From the NCBI GenBank assembly GCA_963836695.1, contig CAWIKX010000006.1, positions 376,170 through 440,169 on the forward strand: 64,000 bases of DNA, in the 5' to 3' direction. The translations under genes and the position numbers were made by a program. Below, in pieces: positions 1 through 7,541 of this stretch (positions are counted from its first letter, which is position 1; each line of letters starts with the position of its first letter). Source of the DNA: Roseiarcus sp963836695 (GTDB taxonomy: Bacteria; Pseudomonadota; Alphaproteobacteria; Rhizobiales; Beijerinckiaceae). Under the pieces are notes generated by a model, which saw only the letters and a program-made list of their open reading frames with translations, did not search any database and had not been told where the DNA came from.

Positions 1-18
1 CGAACCCTGATTCACGTC

Positions 19-1536
19 TCAAATCCCCTCGACCGAAGCAACGAGCTCGTTGTCGCTCCAACCCGCTTCATGTTCGCCGACCACCTTGCCGTGCCGCATC
101 ACAAGCACCCGGTCGCAGACCCGCAAGTCTTCGAGTTCTCCGCTCGCCACCAGAATCGCGCGGCCCTCGCGACGCGTATTTTCGACCGCGCGCAAGAGCG
201 CTTCCTTCGATTTCACGTCGACGCCCGCTGTCGGATCGATGAGGACGAGAACGGACGGGCGGCTGGCGAGCGCCCGTCCCATCACAACCTTCTGCTGGTT
301 GCCGCCGGAGAGATCGGAAACGAGCTGATCGGGTCCTTGCGTGACAACGCCAAGCGTATCGATCGCAACGTTCGCCGCGGCGGCGCGACGCGCCGGTGCA
401 ATGAATCCGAGCGGCCCAAGCGCTTTCGCGATGGGCATCGTGACATTGTCGGCGATCGATTGCGTGAGAACGAGCCCCTGCCGATGCCGGCTTTTCGGCA
501 CGCAGCCGACGCCGAGCGCGAGCGCGGAGGGAACGTCGCCCGTGCGCAAAGGCGCGCCGTTGATGCGTATTGTCCCCGACGCATATGCCCCTAAGCCCGC
601 CACAGCCTCGGCGACGCCGAGCCGCCCGCTGCTGGTCGCGCCGCAAAGTCCGATGATCTCGCCGGCGCGAACGGAGAAGCTCACATCCGTGAAATCTTCG
701 CCGCCGATGCCGGCCACCTCCAGCACCGGGGGACCTTCCGTCGCCCCTTTGCGGTTGGCGGCGTCGGCGAAACTGAAATTCACCTGCTCGCCGGTCATCG
801 CCTCGATCAGCGCGTCCTTGGGCAAGGTCGCTGCTGGCGCGGTCAGGATGTGCTTTGCGTCGCGCAGAACGGTCACGGTCTGACAGACCTCGTAGACCTC
901 TTGGAGGTGGTGGGAAATGAAAAGGAACGTCACGCCTTGCGCTTGCAGCCGGCGCATCTGCGCGAACAGGCGTTTGATCTCCTCCCCGTCTAGTTGGGCG
1001 GTCGGTTCGTCGAGAATGATGAACCGCGCGCCATAGGAAAGCGCGCGCGCGATTTCGACGAGCTGCCGAGCTTCGACCTTAAGATCGCCCGCCCGCGAGC
1101 GTTCGGAGACCGATACGTTCCAGCGGTCGAGCACGTCTCGGGCGTCGCGCCAAAGCTTGTTCCAATTGATGAAGCCGCGCTGAAGCGGCTGCCGGTTGAT
1201 GAACAGGTTTTCGGCGACCGTGAGGTCTGGGACGATGGTTGAATGCTGGTACACGCAGGCGACCCGCTGACGCCAGCCCTCGCGATCGGCGATCGCCGGG
1301 GCCGGATCGCCGCGGAAGCGAACCTCCCCGGTGTCGGGCTCGCGGAGGCCGGTCAGGATGCCGACAAGCGTCGATTTGCCGGCTCCGTTGCGTCCGACCA
1401 GCGCATGCGACTCGCCGGCCACGACGCGCAGGGTCGCATCGCTAAGCGCAATGGTCGCGCCATAGCGCTTCGAGACGCCGATCGCTTCCGCGATCGGCGC
1501 AGCGCCCTCGGACCCTGGCGTCGACGTCTCGGTCAT
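19..1536 (-). CDS. Sugar ABC transporter ATP-binding protein (RbsA/MglA-like, two NBDs)
   Basis: 505 residues, the usual length for the duplicated ATPase of ribose/galactose/inositol-type importers. It hydrolyses ATP at the inner membrane to drive sugar uptake. The first nucleotide-binding domain has a good Walker A (GRNGAGKST, about residues 48-56) and Walker B (ILDEPTAQLD). The second has the degenerate P-loop usual in this family (GATSSGRLG), an intact signature LSGGNQQKV, and an odd Walker B, LVLIDPT in place of LxLDEPT. The start ATG lies 15 bp after the stop of the binding-protein gene, so the two are an operon. The permease gene is expected just beyond the left edge of the window. The substrate cannot be told from the ATPase. 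Confidence 0.93.
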   Translation of the reverse strand: MTETSTPGSEGAAPIAEAIGVSKRYGATIALSDATLRVVAGESHALVGRNGAGKSTLVGILTGLREPDTGEVRFRGDPAPAIADREGWRQRVACVYQHSTIVPDLTVAENLFINRQPLQRGFINWNKLWRDARDVLDRWNVSVSERSRAGDLKVEARQLVEIARALSYGARFIILDEPTAQLDGEEIKRLFAQMRRLQAQGVTFLFISHHLQEVYEVCQTVTVLRDAKHILTAPAATLPKDALIEAMTGEQVNFSFADAANRKGATEGPPVLEVAGIGGEDFTDVSFSVRAGEIIGLCGATSSGRLGVAEAVAGLGAYASGTIRINGAPLRTGDVPSALALGVGCVPKSRHRQGLVLTQSIADNVTMPIAKALGPLGFIAPARRAAAANVAIDTLGVVTQGPDQLVSDLSGGNQQKVVMGRALASRPSVLVLIDPTAGVDVKSKEALLRAVENTRREGRAILVASGELEDLRVCDRVLVMRHGKVVGEHEAGWSDNELVASVEGI

Positions 1537-1551
1537 CCGAGACTATTCAAG

Positions 1552-2568
1552 CTATTTCGAGTTGCCCCAGAACGACTTGTCGTCGACGTTCTCCTTCGTG
1601 ACCAGCTGCGCAGGGAGCTGGTCCTCGAGCACCCCCGGCGCCACTTCGAGAATCGTGCTGTCGTGGTCGGTCGGACCGGCCTTGAACGTTTTTCCTTCGA
1701 TCGCTTCCTTCAGATACATGATGCCGTATTTCGCATAGAGATCGGCGGGCTGGGAGACGGTGGCGTCGGCCTCGCCCTTGCGGATCGCGTCGAACTCCTG
1801 CGGAATTCCATCATTGCTGACAATGATGATGTGGCCCGCTTCGCCGGTCGGATGAAGCATGCCTTTACGCTTCAAGGTCTGCAAAGTCGGGGCGAGGAAG
1901 ACGCCGCCCGCATGCATGTAAATCGCCTTGAGATCGGGGGTCGAATTGAGAATCGTGTCGAGACCGGCTGCCGCGTCCTCGCCGGACCACGCCTTGGTCG
2001 GGATTTCGAGCAGCTTCAGTTTGGGATAGTTCTTCTTGATGCAATCGCGGAAGCCGTTGCCGCGATCGCGGCCGTTGATCGAGGCCTGGTCGCCCATGAT
2101 CTGCACGATCGGACCTTCCGACACGTGCTCGCCGATATACTTACAAGCCTTCTCGCCATAAGCGATGTTGTTCGCTCGCACCACGATGGCGACCGGACCG
2201 GAGTCCGGCGCGACGTCGACCGCAACGACCGCCACCTTCGCGCCTGCCGCCGTCTTCAGAATCGTTCCTGCCGCGGAGCTGTCGAATGGCGAGAAAATGA
2301 GGCCTTTGGCGCCGAGCGTGATCGCGTTCTTAACCCCCGTGATCTGTTTCGCCGTGTCGAATTCGGAGTTGAAGGGTTGCAAGAGGTCGACGCCCTGAGC
2401 CTTGGCTTCGTCCACAATGTATTTGTTGTAGGCGGTCCAGAAGGGCGACGTGAGCGTGGTGAGGTCGACGGCGATTTTTGGCGCGTCGGCGGCAGAGGCG
2501 CCGACGGTGAGGGCGCTGAGCGCGGCCGCCGTCAGCGCAGACAGAATAAAGGTGCGCTTGGTTTGCAT
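1552..2568 (-). CDS. Sugar ABC transporter periplasmic substrate-binding protein
   Basis: 338 residues with an N-terminal signal peptide (MQTKRTFILSALTAAALSAL, cleaved near AxA at about residue 26), then a Peripla_BP_4 (RbsB/ribose-type) fold. The phrases GAKGLIFSPFDS, IMGDQASINGRDR and DATVSQPADLYAKYG are typical of the family. I chose the ATG at 2568 because it follows a good ribosome-binding site (GGAGGAAACAACG) and begins directly with the signal peptide. An upstream in-frame start would add 20 non-signal residues. It captures sugar in the periplasm for the downstream ATPase and its permease. The sugar is unknown. The iolB gene at the other end of the window is too far away to prove inositol. 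Confidence 0.9.
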   Translation of the reverse strand: MQTKRTFILSALTAAALSALTVGASAADAPKIAVDLTTLTSPFWTAYNKYIVDEAKAQGVDLLQPFNSEFDTAKQITGVKNAITLGAKGLIFSPFDSSAAGTILKTAAGAKVAVVAVDVAPDSGPVAIVVRANNIAYGEKACKYIGEHVSEGPIVQIMGDQASINGRDRGNGFRDCIKKNYPKLKLLEIPTKAWSGEDAAAGLDTILNSTPDLKAIYMHAGGVFLAPTLQTLKRKGMLHPTGEAGHIIIVSNDGIPQEFDAIRKGEADATVSQPADLYAKYGIMYLKEAIEGKTFKAGPTDHDSTILEVAPGVLEDQLPAQLVTKENVDDKSFWGNSK

Positions 2569-2672
2569 AACGTTGTTTCCTCCCAATTTTGCGTTGTCTT
2601 CGTTAGGGGGCGGTCTAAGAGCGGTCAAGCCGCCGGCTGAGACGAAGACGAAAAAGCCGCGTCAAGTCGACG

Positions 2673-3076
2673 CTAGTTTCCGATGCGCCACGGGGAGCGG
2701 TCGGTCCAAGCGCTCAGAGCCTGCTCAGCCCATTCAATCGACTTGTCCTTGTGGCAGAGCGTGCAGGGGTTCGGAACGTTGAGCGTCTGGGTAGCCGCCG
2801 GGGTGATGAAACGAAACGTGTGGGCGTGAACCTTCACATCGCCGAGCGTCTCTTCGATCAACGGCATGTGGCAGGACACGCACTCGCTGCCGGCGCTGTC
2901 GAGCTTGTGATGCGTATGGGCAGGAATGGTGTCAGCGAACGGGCCGATCGGCGAGTTCGGCCCATGACCGCCCAGGCAAAGCGCGTTCCCTTTCTCCCGC
3001 AGCATCGCGACATTGTTGCTGCCGTGAGGATCGTGACATGAAAAGCAGGTCACGCCGCGCTACCGTCGGTCGTCAT
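2673..3076 (-). pseudogene. Truncated multiheme cytochrome c (C-terminal remnant)
   Basis: The readable frame runs from about 3059 to 2673 and holds three intact haem motifs, CFSCH, CVSCH and CTLCH. A fourth has lost its second cysteine (CLGGH instead of CLxCH). The sequence resembles the C-terminal part of periplasmic multiheme cytochromes. It has no signal peptide, and a TAG stop at 3060-3062 precedes the first haem motif in frame. An ATG at 3076 overlaps the stop of the YncE-like gene (ATGA) but is in another frame. The gene has therefore lost its 5' part, or been fused to this spot, and is probably not functional. It sits last in the chromate operon, so an electron-transfer role may once have belonged to that unit (inference). 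Confidence 0.7.
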
Positions 3077-4101
3077 GGCGACGGACGATAAACCAGGATG
3101 GCGGCGCCCTGCCCGCCCGAACCGGCTCGCGCGGCGACGAACAAGCGGTCGAGCGCTGGAACGAACAGGGAAGTTCGGGCGCCGGGCCGGGTTTCGATAC
3201 GCGCGGAGACGACATATTTGCCGCCGGCCTGCTCGAAGACGTCTATCGCCCCCGATCCGCAGCTCACGTAGATGCGGCGCCTCTTGTCGTCGAAGTAGAG
3301 GTCGTCGGCGTCGTCACAAGTCGGCATATCCGCCTGGCCTGTTCCAGAAGCAGGCTCAAGCAGCGCCAGCCGCGACGGTATGCGGTAGACTATGCCGACG
3401 ATCCCCGAATCCTGACTAAGCGCCATGGGAAAGTTGGCGACATGAGCGGCCCGCCAGCTCGCGAGCGCCCGGCCCGAATCCAAATCGACGACGGCAATCT
3501 TATGCGCGTCGGGGACGTTTACGAACGCCTTTCGACCTGCGGCATCGATTTGAAACCCCTCGGGGTGCGCGCCGAGCGCTATGGTTCTAACGACCGCGCG
3601 TCGGGCAGGGTCAAGGATCGCCAGAGCGCCCGACCCATAGCCAACTACGATCTGGCCGGTTTTCGGATCGACCCGCACGTTGTCGGCGTCGTCTCCAAGC
3701 GAAACCGATCCAAGGGGCTTAAGCGAACTCGCGTCGAAGAAGCGAACGGTCCCGTCGCCTCCCGACGCGACCACGAGCTCATTGCGATCGGGCAAATAGG
3801 CAAGCCCTTGCGGCTCCTTCAGCCCCCCCATCCGGCGCGTTTCGCCCGATGAGAGATCGACGGCGTCGACCGAGCCATTGCCAAGCTCCGCGACGAACAA
3901 GCGCTGGTGTGTGACGTCGATTGCAAGATGATCGATGCGCCCCGCGACATTAGGCAGCGGAATTGCGCGCTCGAGCTCGAGCTGGACCGGCGCCTGACCG
4001 TGCGCCTCATCGTCGAAGCTCAAAAAAGACAGAAGCGTCAGCGCCTGTGCGAATAGCGCAAAAGTCAGGCTTGCTAACGTTAAGTGCTCGCGTCTCATCA
4101 T
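3073..4101 (-). CDS. YncE-like seven-bladed beta-propeller, secreted
   Basis: 342 residues. An N-terminal hydrophobic signal (SLTFALFAQALTLLSFLSF) is followed by repeated propeller blades of the YVTN/YncE type, such as HLAIDVTHQRLFVAELG, NELVVASGGDGTVRFFDASS and KTGQIVVGYGSGALAILD. A Shine-Dalgarno-like AAGGCGG precedes the double ATG. It starts 13 bp after the stop of chrA on the same strand, so it is probably co-transcribed with the chromate genes. Proteins of this family are periplasmic and often sit near c-type cytochromes, and here a cytochrome remnant follows directly. The ligand is unknown. Confidence 0.82.
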   Translation of the reverse strand: MMRREHLTLASLTFALFAQALTLLSFLSFDDEAHGQAPVQLELERAIPLPNVAGRIDHLAIDVTHQRLFVAELGNGSVDAVDLSSGETRRMGGLKEPQGLAYLPDRNELVVASGGDGTVRFFDASSLKPLGSVSLGDDADNVRVDPKTGQIVVGYGSGALAILDPARRAVVRTIALGAHPEGFQIDAAGRKAFVNVPDAHKIAVVDLDSGRALASWRAAHVANFPMALSQDSGIVGIVYRIPSRLALLEPASGTGQADMPTCDDADDLYFDDKRRRIYVSCGSGAIDVFEQAGGKYVVSARIETRPGARTSLFVPALDRLFVAARAGSGGQGAAILVYRPSP

Positions 4102-4114
4102 AGAGACCGCCTTT

Positions 4115-5287
4115 TTACTTCACCATCACCCAGGTCGGCTGAAGAAGAGGATAGGCAACCAGTCCAACCACTGCCGTTGCAGCCATCAGCATGGGATTGC
4201 TCACCTTCCAGCGGAACAAGACAGCGAGCGACGCCAGCCCAATAAGCGCCGTCAGCCAATCGCCAATCGCGATGCGCCCCAGCAACACGCAGGCCCCAAG
4301 AATGGTCCCGATCGCCGCCCCAAAGGCTCCCTTCACGAAGCCCTGAACGTTCGGATTGGCGCGATGTCGGGCCAGAATTGGAGCGACGATCAACACCAGA
4401 AGGAAGGAAGGCAGGAAAATGCCGATTGTCGAAACCAGTGAGCCCCAAAAACCGGCGACCAGATATCCAACGAAGGTCGCGGTGATGACGACGGGGCCGG
4501 GACTGATCATGCCGATTGCGACGGCAATCAGGAACTGGCGCTGGTCAAGCCATCCATACTCGCGCACGAGGCCCTGCTCCAGGAACGGCACGATCACGAG
4601 GCCACTGCCGAAAGTTAGTGAGCCCGCCTTCAAGAAAAAGAGCAGGAGCTTGGCGAGGGTGGAACCGGTCGTGACTGAAGCGATCGCGGCGAGCGGCGCG
4701 GCAATCGCCAGTGTCGTTGAGCGCGGGAGCCGGAGCGCATTCCCGTAGTACATAATTCCGATCAAGCCGGCGGCGATGAAGAGCAGTGCAACCTCGGCGC
4801 GCAGGGTGACGGTCACGATGAAACAGACGGCCGCGATCGCCCATTGCAGCCAGTCCTCCATGCCAAGCTTCGCCAGCCGCCAGCAGGAGTGAAGAATGAG
4901 AGCGATGACGGCTGGGCTCACGCCGTAGAAGATCGCGGTCACCGGTTTCAGATCGCCGAGGTAGACGTAGAGCGCGCCCAAGCTCGCTACGATCACGAAG
5001 TTCGGCAGAATGAAGGCCCAGCCCCCTGCCCACGCCCCCCAGAAACCGGCGCGCAAATAGGAGATGTAAACGCCGACCTGGATAGCGAGTGGTCCCGGCA
5101 GCGATTGGCATATCGCGACGGCCTCGCGCATCTGTTCCTTGGTCAGCCAGCCGCGCTCGTCCGCCAGTTCACGTCCCATCTGACCGACAAGGGCGACTGG
5201 GCCGCCAAAGCCAAGCAGGCCAAGGCGCAGAAAGTATCGCACGACTTCCACGATCCGGTCGCGCGAAGTTTCTGTGGCGTTTGTCAT
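4115..5287 (-). CDS. chrA: Chromate efflux transporter ChrA
   Basis: 390 residues, the length of the bidomain (long-chain) CHR family. It is a polytopic inner-membrane protein with two homologous halves. Each half keeps the family hallmarks: GLLGFGGPVALVGQM and SLPGPLAIQVGVYIS in the N-terminal half, SLTFGSGLVIVPFLE and MISPGPVVITATFVGYL in the C-terminal half. ChrA exports chromate using the proton motive force, as known for the family. It lies downstream of chrB and a DUF1259 gene with short gaps (36-37 bp) and upstream of the YncE-like gene. The start chosen is the first ATG that leaves the N-terminal CHR domain complete. Confidence 0.95.
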   Translation of the reverse strand: MTNATETSRDRIVEVVRYFLRLGLLGFGGPVALVGQMGRELADERGWLTKEQMREAVAICQSLPGPLAIQVGVYISYLRAGFWGAWAGGWAFILPNFVIVASLGALYVYLGDLKPVTAIFYGVSPAVIALILHSCWRLAKLGMEDWLQWAIAAVCFIVTVTLRAEVALLFIAAGLIGIMYYGNALRLPRSTTLAIAAPLAAIASVTTGSTLAKLLLFFLKAGSLTFGSGLVIVPFLEQGLVREYGWLDQRQFLIAVAIGMISPGPVVITATFVGYLVAGFWGSLVSTIGIFLPSFLLVLIVAPILARHRANPNVQGFVKGAFGAAIGTILGACVLLGRIAIGDWLTALIGLASLAVLFRWKVSNPMLMAATAVVGLVAYPLLQPTWVMVK

Positions 5288-5323
5288 CCGCGGCCGTCCG
5301 CCAGTTCGATCATCGAAGCGCGG

Positions 5324-6214
5324 TCAGTTCTGCTTCACGTTGACAGTCTTCAACGCGGCTCCAAGCCCGTTGGCGAGCTTGATTGCGTCGTCATTCGCCC
5401 AGAAATGAATAAAGAACGCCCTGGGCTCCTCGCCGACCATGTGATTGTGGATCGCCGTAACCTCGATCCCATTGTCGCGCAGCGCCGTAATAAGCGGATT
5501 GAGTTCGCTCGACAGCGCGACGAAATCTCCGGTAATCGCCGCTTTGCCGCCGCCGGTCGGCTGGAAGTTAATGCCAATTGCGGTTCCCATCGCGCCGGGA
5601 ACGACCATCCCATCCATCTTGATGTCGTCGGCGCGCTTTATGCTGAACTGATAGACGCCGCCGTTCGCCTTGCCATTGTGGCCGATCGCCGCGTCGACCT
5701 TTGTTGCGTCGAAATAGGTGTCCGCGCTCGCCGCCGCGGCTTCCGCGGGAGGCTTGACATCGAACGGCGTCTTACTCTCCTCCAGAGCGGCGCGGACCAG
5801 TCGCGCAAGCTGAGCGGGGTCGCCGGTCCCTGCGACATGCATGTAAAATGTCGGCGGATTGGCGCGCAGCAAATGGTTGTGCAGGGCGGTCACCTGAAGA
5901 CTCTCGGAAAGCAGCTTGCTCATCACAGGATTGATCTCGCTTTCGGTGAGGACGAGGTCGCCCATCATCATCGCCTTGTCGCCCATGGGCTCAAACGCGA
6001 TCCATCCGCCGAGGGCGAAGCCAGGTTTGAGGGCTACGCCGTCGAGCGAAACGTCGAGGTCGCTGCGAGGCAGACCGTAGCGATGCACTTCGCCCGAGAC
6101 GGTTCCGGTTCGGGTCAGGATCGTGTCGACAACGAACCAGTCGGTCTCGGCCTTCGCCGGCGTGGTGAGGGCGACGATAAGAGAGATCGAGGCAAGAGAA
6201 AGAAAGCGGTTCAT
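5324..6214 (-). CDS. DUF1259 (LppY/LpqO-like) periplasmic protein
   Basis: 296 residues. A signal peptide (MNRFLSLASISLIVALTTPA) is cleaved near AKAE. The mature protein is an internal duplication: each half has an S-E-(I/L)-N-P segment followed by VTALHNHLL or VTAIHNHMV and then FYMHVAG or FFIHFWA. This two-repeat pattern is that of DUF1259 proteins. I moved the start to the ATG at 6214, which has AAGGACCC just upstream and opens the signal peptide. DUF1259 genes recur beside chrB/chrA in proteobacterial chromate clusters. Their biochemical role is not known to me. The paired HNH triplets look like possible metal or ligand sites (inference). Confidence 0.85.
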   Translation of the reverse strand: MNRFLSLASISLIVALTTPAKAETDWFVVDTILTRTGTVSGEVHRYGLPRSDLDVSLDGVALKPGFALGGWIAFEPMGDKAMMMGDLVLTESEINPVMSKLLSESLQVTALHNHLLRANPPTFYMHVAGTGDPAQLARLVRAALEESKTPFDVKPPAEAAAASADTYFDATKVDAAIGHNGKANGGVYQFSIKRADDIKMDGMVVPGAMGTAIGINFQPTGGGKAAITGDFVALSSELNPLITALRDNGIEVTAIHNHMVGEEPRAFFIHFWANDDAIKLANGLGAALKTVNVKQN

Positions 6215-6251
6215 GTTGGGTCCTTCTGTGCTCAGTCGCCCCTCAGCGCAT

Positions 6252-7079
6252 TCACGCCGATTTCCCCGGCTTGTTGGTGGGCCAGTTGTGCGTCTCCTCG
6301 CTCGCGTCGCGAGCCCATCGGTAGAAGGCGTCATATAGCGTCATGGCCGCCCCAAGTTGCTCGAGATCGTCGAGATACATCCGCGACAGGCCGAGGGAGG
6401 CGGCAAGAAGACCGGAAGCTTCGGGCGCAAGGTCGAGCCGCGCGGTGTCGGCGCCTCTTACGATCGTCGCAAGCTTCGCGAGCGGTTCCGTTCGAAGTCC
6501 CAGTTCGTCCAGCATCGTGTCGAACGTGCAAAGTTCGCCACGGTGGCTCCAGAAGACCCCTTCGATATCGAAGGGAGCGCCATTGAAGCGCTCGGCCACC
6601 GGCTGCACTTCCGCGGGCGAAACGAACAGGAACGCGGCTTCGGGATCGACAAAGCGACGGATGAGCCATGGACAGGCGATGCGATCAATTTTCGGTCTTG
6701 AGCGCGTCACCCAGACGGTTCGGCCCTGCGGATCGCGTGGGGGCAGTTTGCCTTCGGGCACGAGCGGCAGTCCCGCTTCCGCCCAAGCGGAGTGGCCGCC
6801 GACAAGAACTTCGGCCGCCGATGCCCCGGCTTGGCGCAGCCAAGCCGCAACGCCCTCGCTCAGCTTCTGGCCTTTGTCGCAGATGACGATGGCCGAACGT
6901 CCCGCGAATTCGGGCGCCCAGGACGATACGGTCCCATGAGGCCGGCGGATTGCGCCGGGAATGAAGCGCGGGTCGGCGGCGAAGTCCCCCTTGGTCCGCA
7001 CATCGATAAGCGTGGGGCCGCGCGGGACGCCGATCAGGCGCGCAAGTTTTTCTGCGGATATGGTGTTGAATGACGACAT
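6252..7079 (-). CDS. chrB: Chromate resistance protein ChrB with N-terminal rhodanese domain
   Basis: 275 residues. Residues 1 to about 110 form a rhodanese domain (LIDVRTKGDF; active-site loop ICDKGQKL with Cys67). The rest is the ChrB domain, opening with VTRSRPKIDRIACPWLIRRF and containing EGVFWSHRGELCTFD. ChrB proteins act in chromate sensing or resistance together with ChrA. The rhodanese fusion suggests a sulfur-transfer or thiol-chemistry step (inference). The ATG at 7079 was chosen over the one at 7130 because the rhodanese domain begins there and GAGGGCG lies just upstream. It is the first gene of the operon. Confidence 0.92.
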   Translation of the reverse strand: MSSFNTISAEKLARLIGVPRGPTLIDVRTKGDFAADPRFIPGAIRRPHGTVSSWAPEFAGRSAIVICDKGQKLSEGVAAWLRQAGASAAEVLVGGHSAWAEAGLPLVPEGKLPPRDPQGRTVWVTRSRPKIDRIACPWLIRRFVDPEAAFLFVSPAEVQPVAERFNGAPFDIEGVFWSHRGELCTFDTMLDELGLRTEPLAKLATIVRGADTARLDLAPEASGLLAASLGLSRMYLDDLEQLGAAMTLYDAFYRWARDASEETHNWPTNKPGKSA

Positions 7080-7276
7080 GAATGCGCCCTCGAACAAAAA
7101 GGGGGCGCGATTCTTCAGCTGTCGCCTCATGGGGAGATCGCTTCCCCATACGGGCTTTATAACCCCGATTGATGGGCCGCTGTCAATGCGCTTGGCCCTG
7201 CTCGCTGCGACGCTGGGTCAGTCGGTTGGCGGTCAGGCGCCCCGCCTCAACTCCCGAAAACGCTGTTCGTTTCCTG

Positions 7277-7523
7277 TTGCCAAAGTCAGAAATTTTTGAT
7301 ATAGTTTTTGGATGGCGCGCATATGGCGGAAGCTGCAGGCAAAGGACGGCTCGCGATAATACTCTTATTAGGCGTGAGATAGTCCGGGAATTTCCCTTAT
7401 CTGAGTCGCTTGTAACCCATTGAAAAGTCTCGATTCGAAAAAATAAACGCTAGTAAACGCTAGCTATTTTACTAGCGTTTAGACAACGTTTAGGTGAGTT
7501 TAACTAGCGTTTAGGCGCGTTTA
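7277..7523 (+). repeat. Promoter-iteron element, left copy (inverted partner at 27254-27507)
   Basis: The 462 bp gap between chrB and the next gene has no credible ordinary gene but is highly structured. A sigma-70-like promoter (TTGCCA 7277-7282, 17 bp, TATAGT 7300-7305) is followed 6 bp later by an ATG (7312-7314). About 80 bp of non-conserved sequence comes next, then a block at 7395-7453. Finally there is a cluster of 10 bp units: TAAACGCTAG at 7444-7453 and 7454-7463 in tandem, CTAGCGTTTA at 7472-7481 and 7504-7513, and degenerate units at 7485-7492 and 7514-7523. The same arrangement occurs on the opposite strand at 27.3-27.5 kb. I do not recognise the family. Confidence 0.8.
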
Positions 7524-7541
7524 TGCCCATCGCCCGGCGCT

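Noticed and set aside
1243..2640. A 465-codon plus-strand frame opposite the sugar-binding protein
   Set aside because: It is antisense to two well-supported transporter genes and has no signal, motif or ribosome-binding site.
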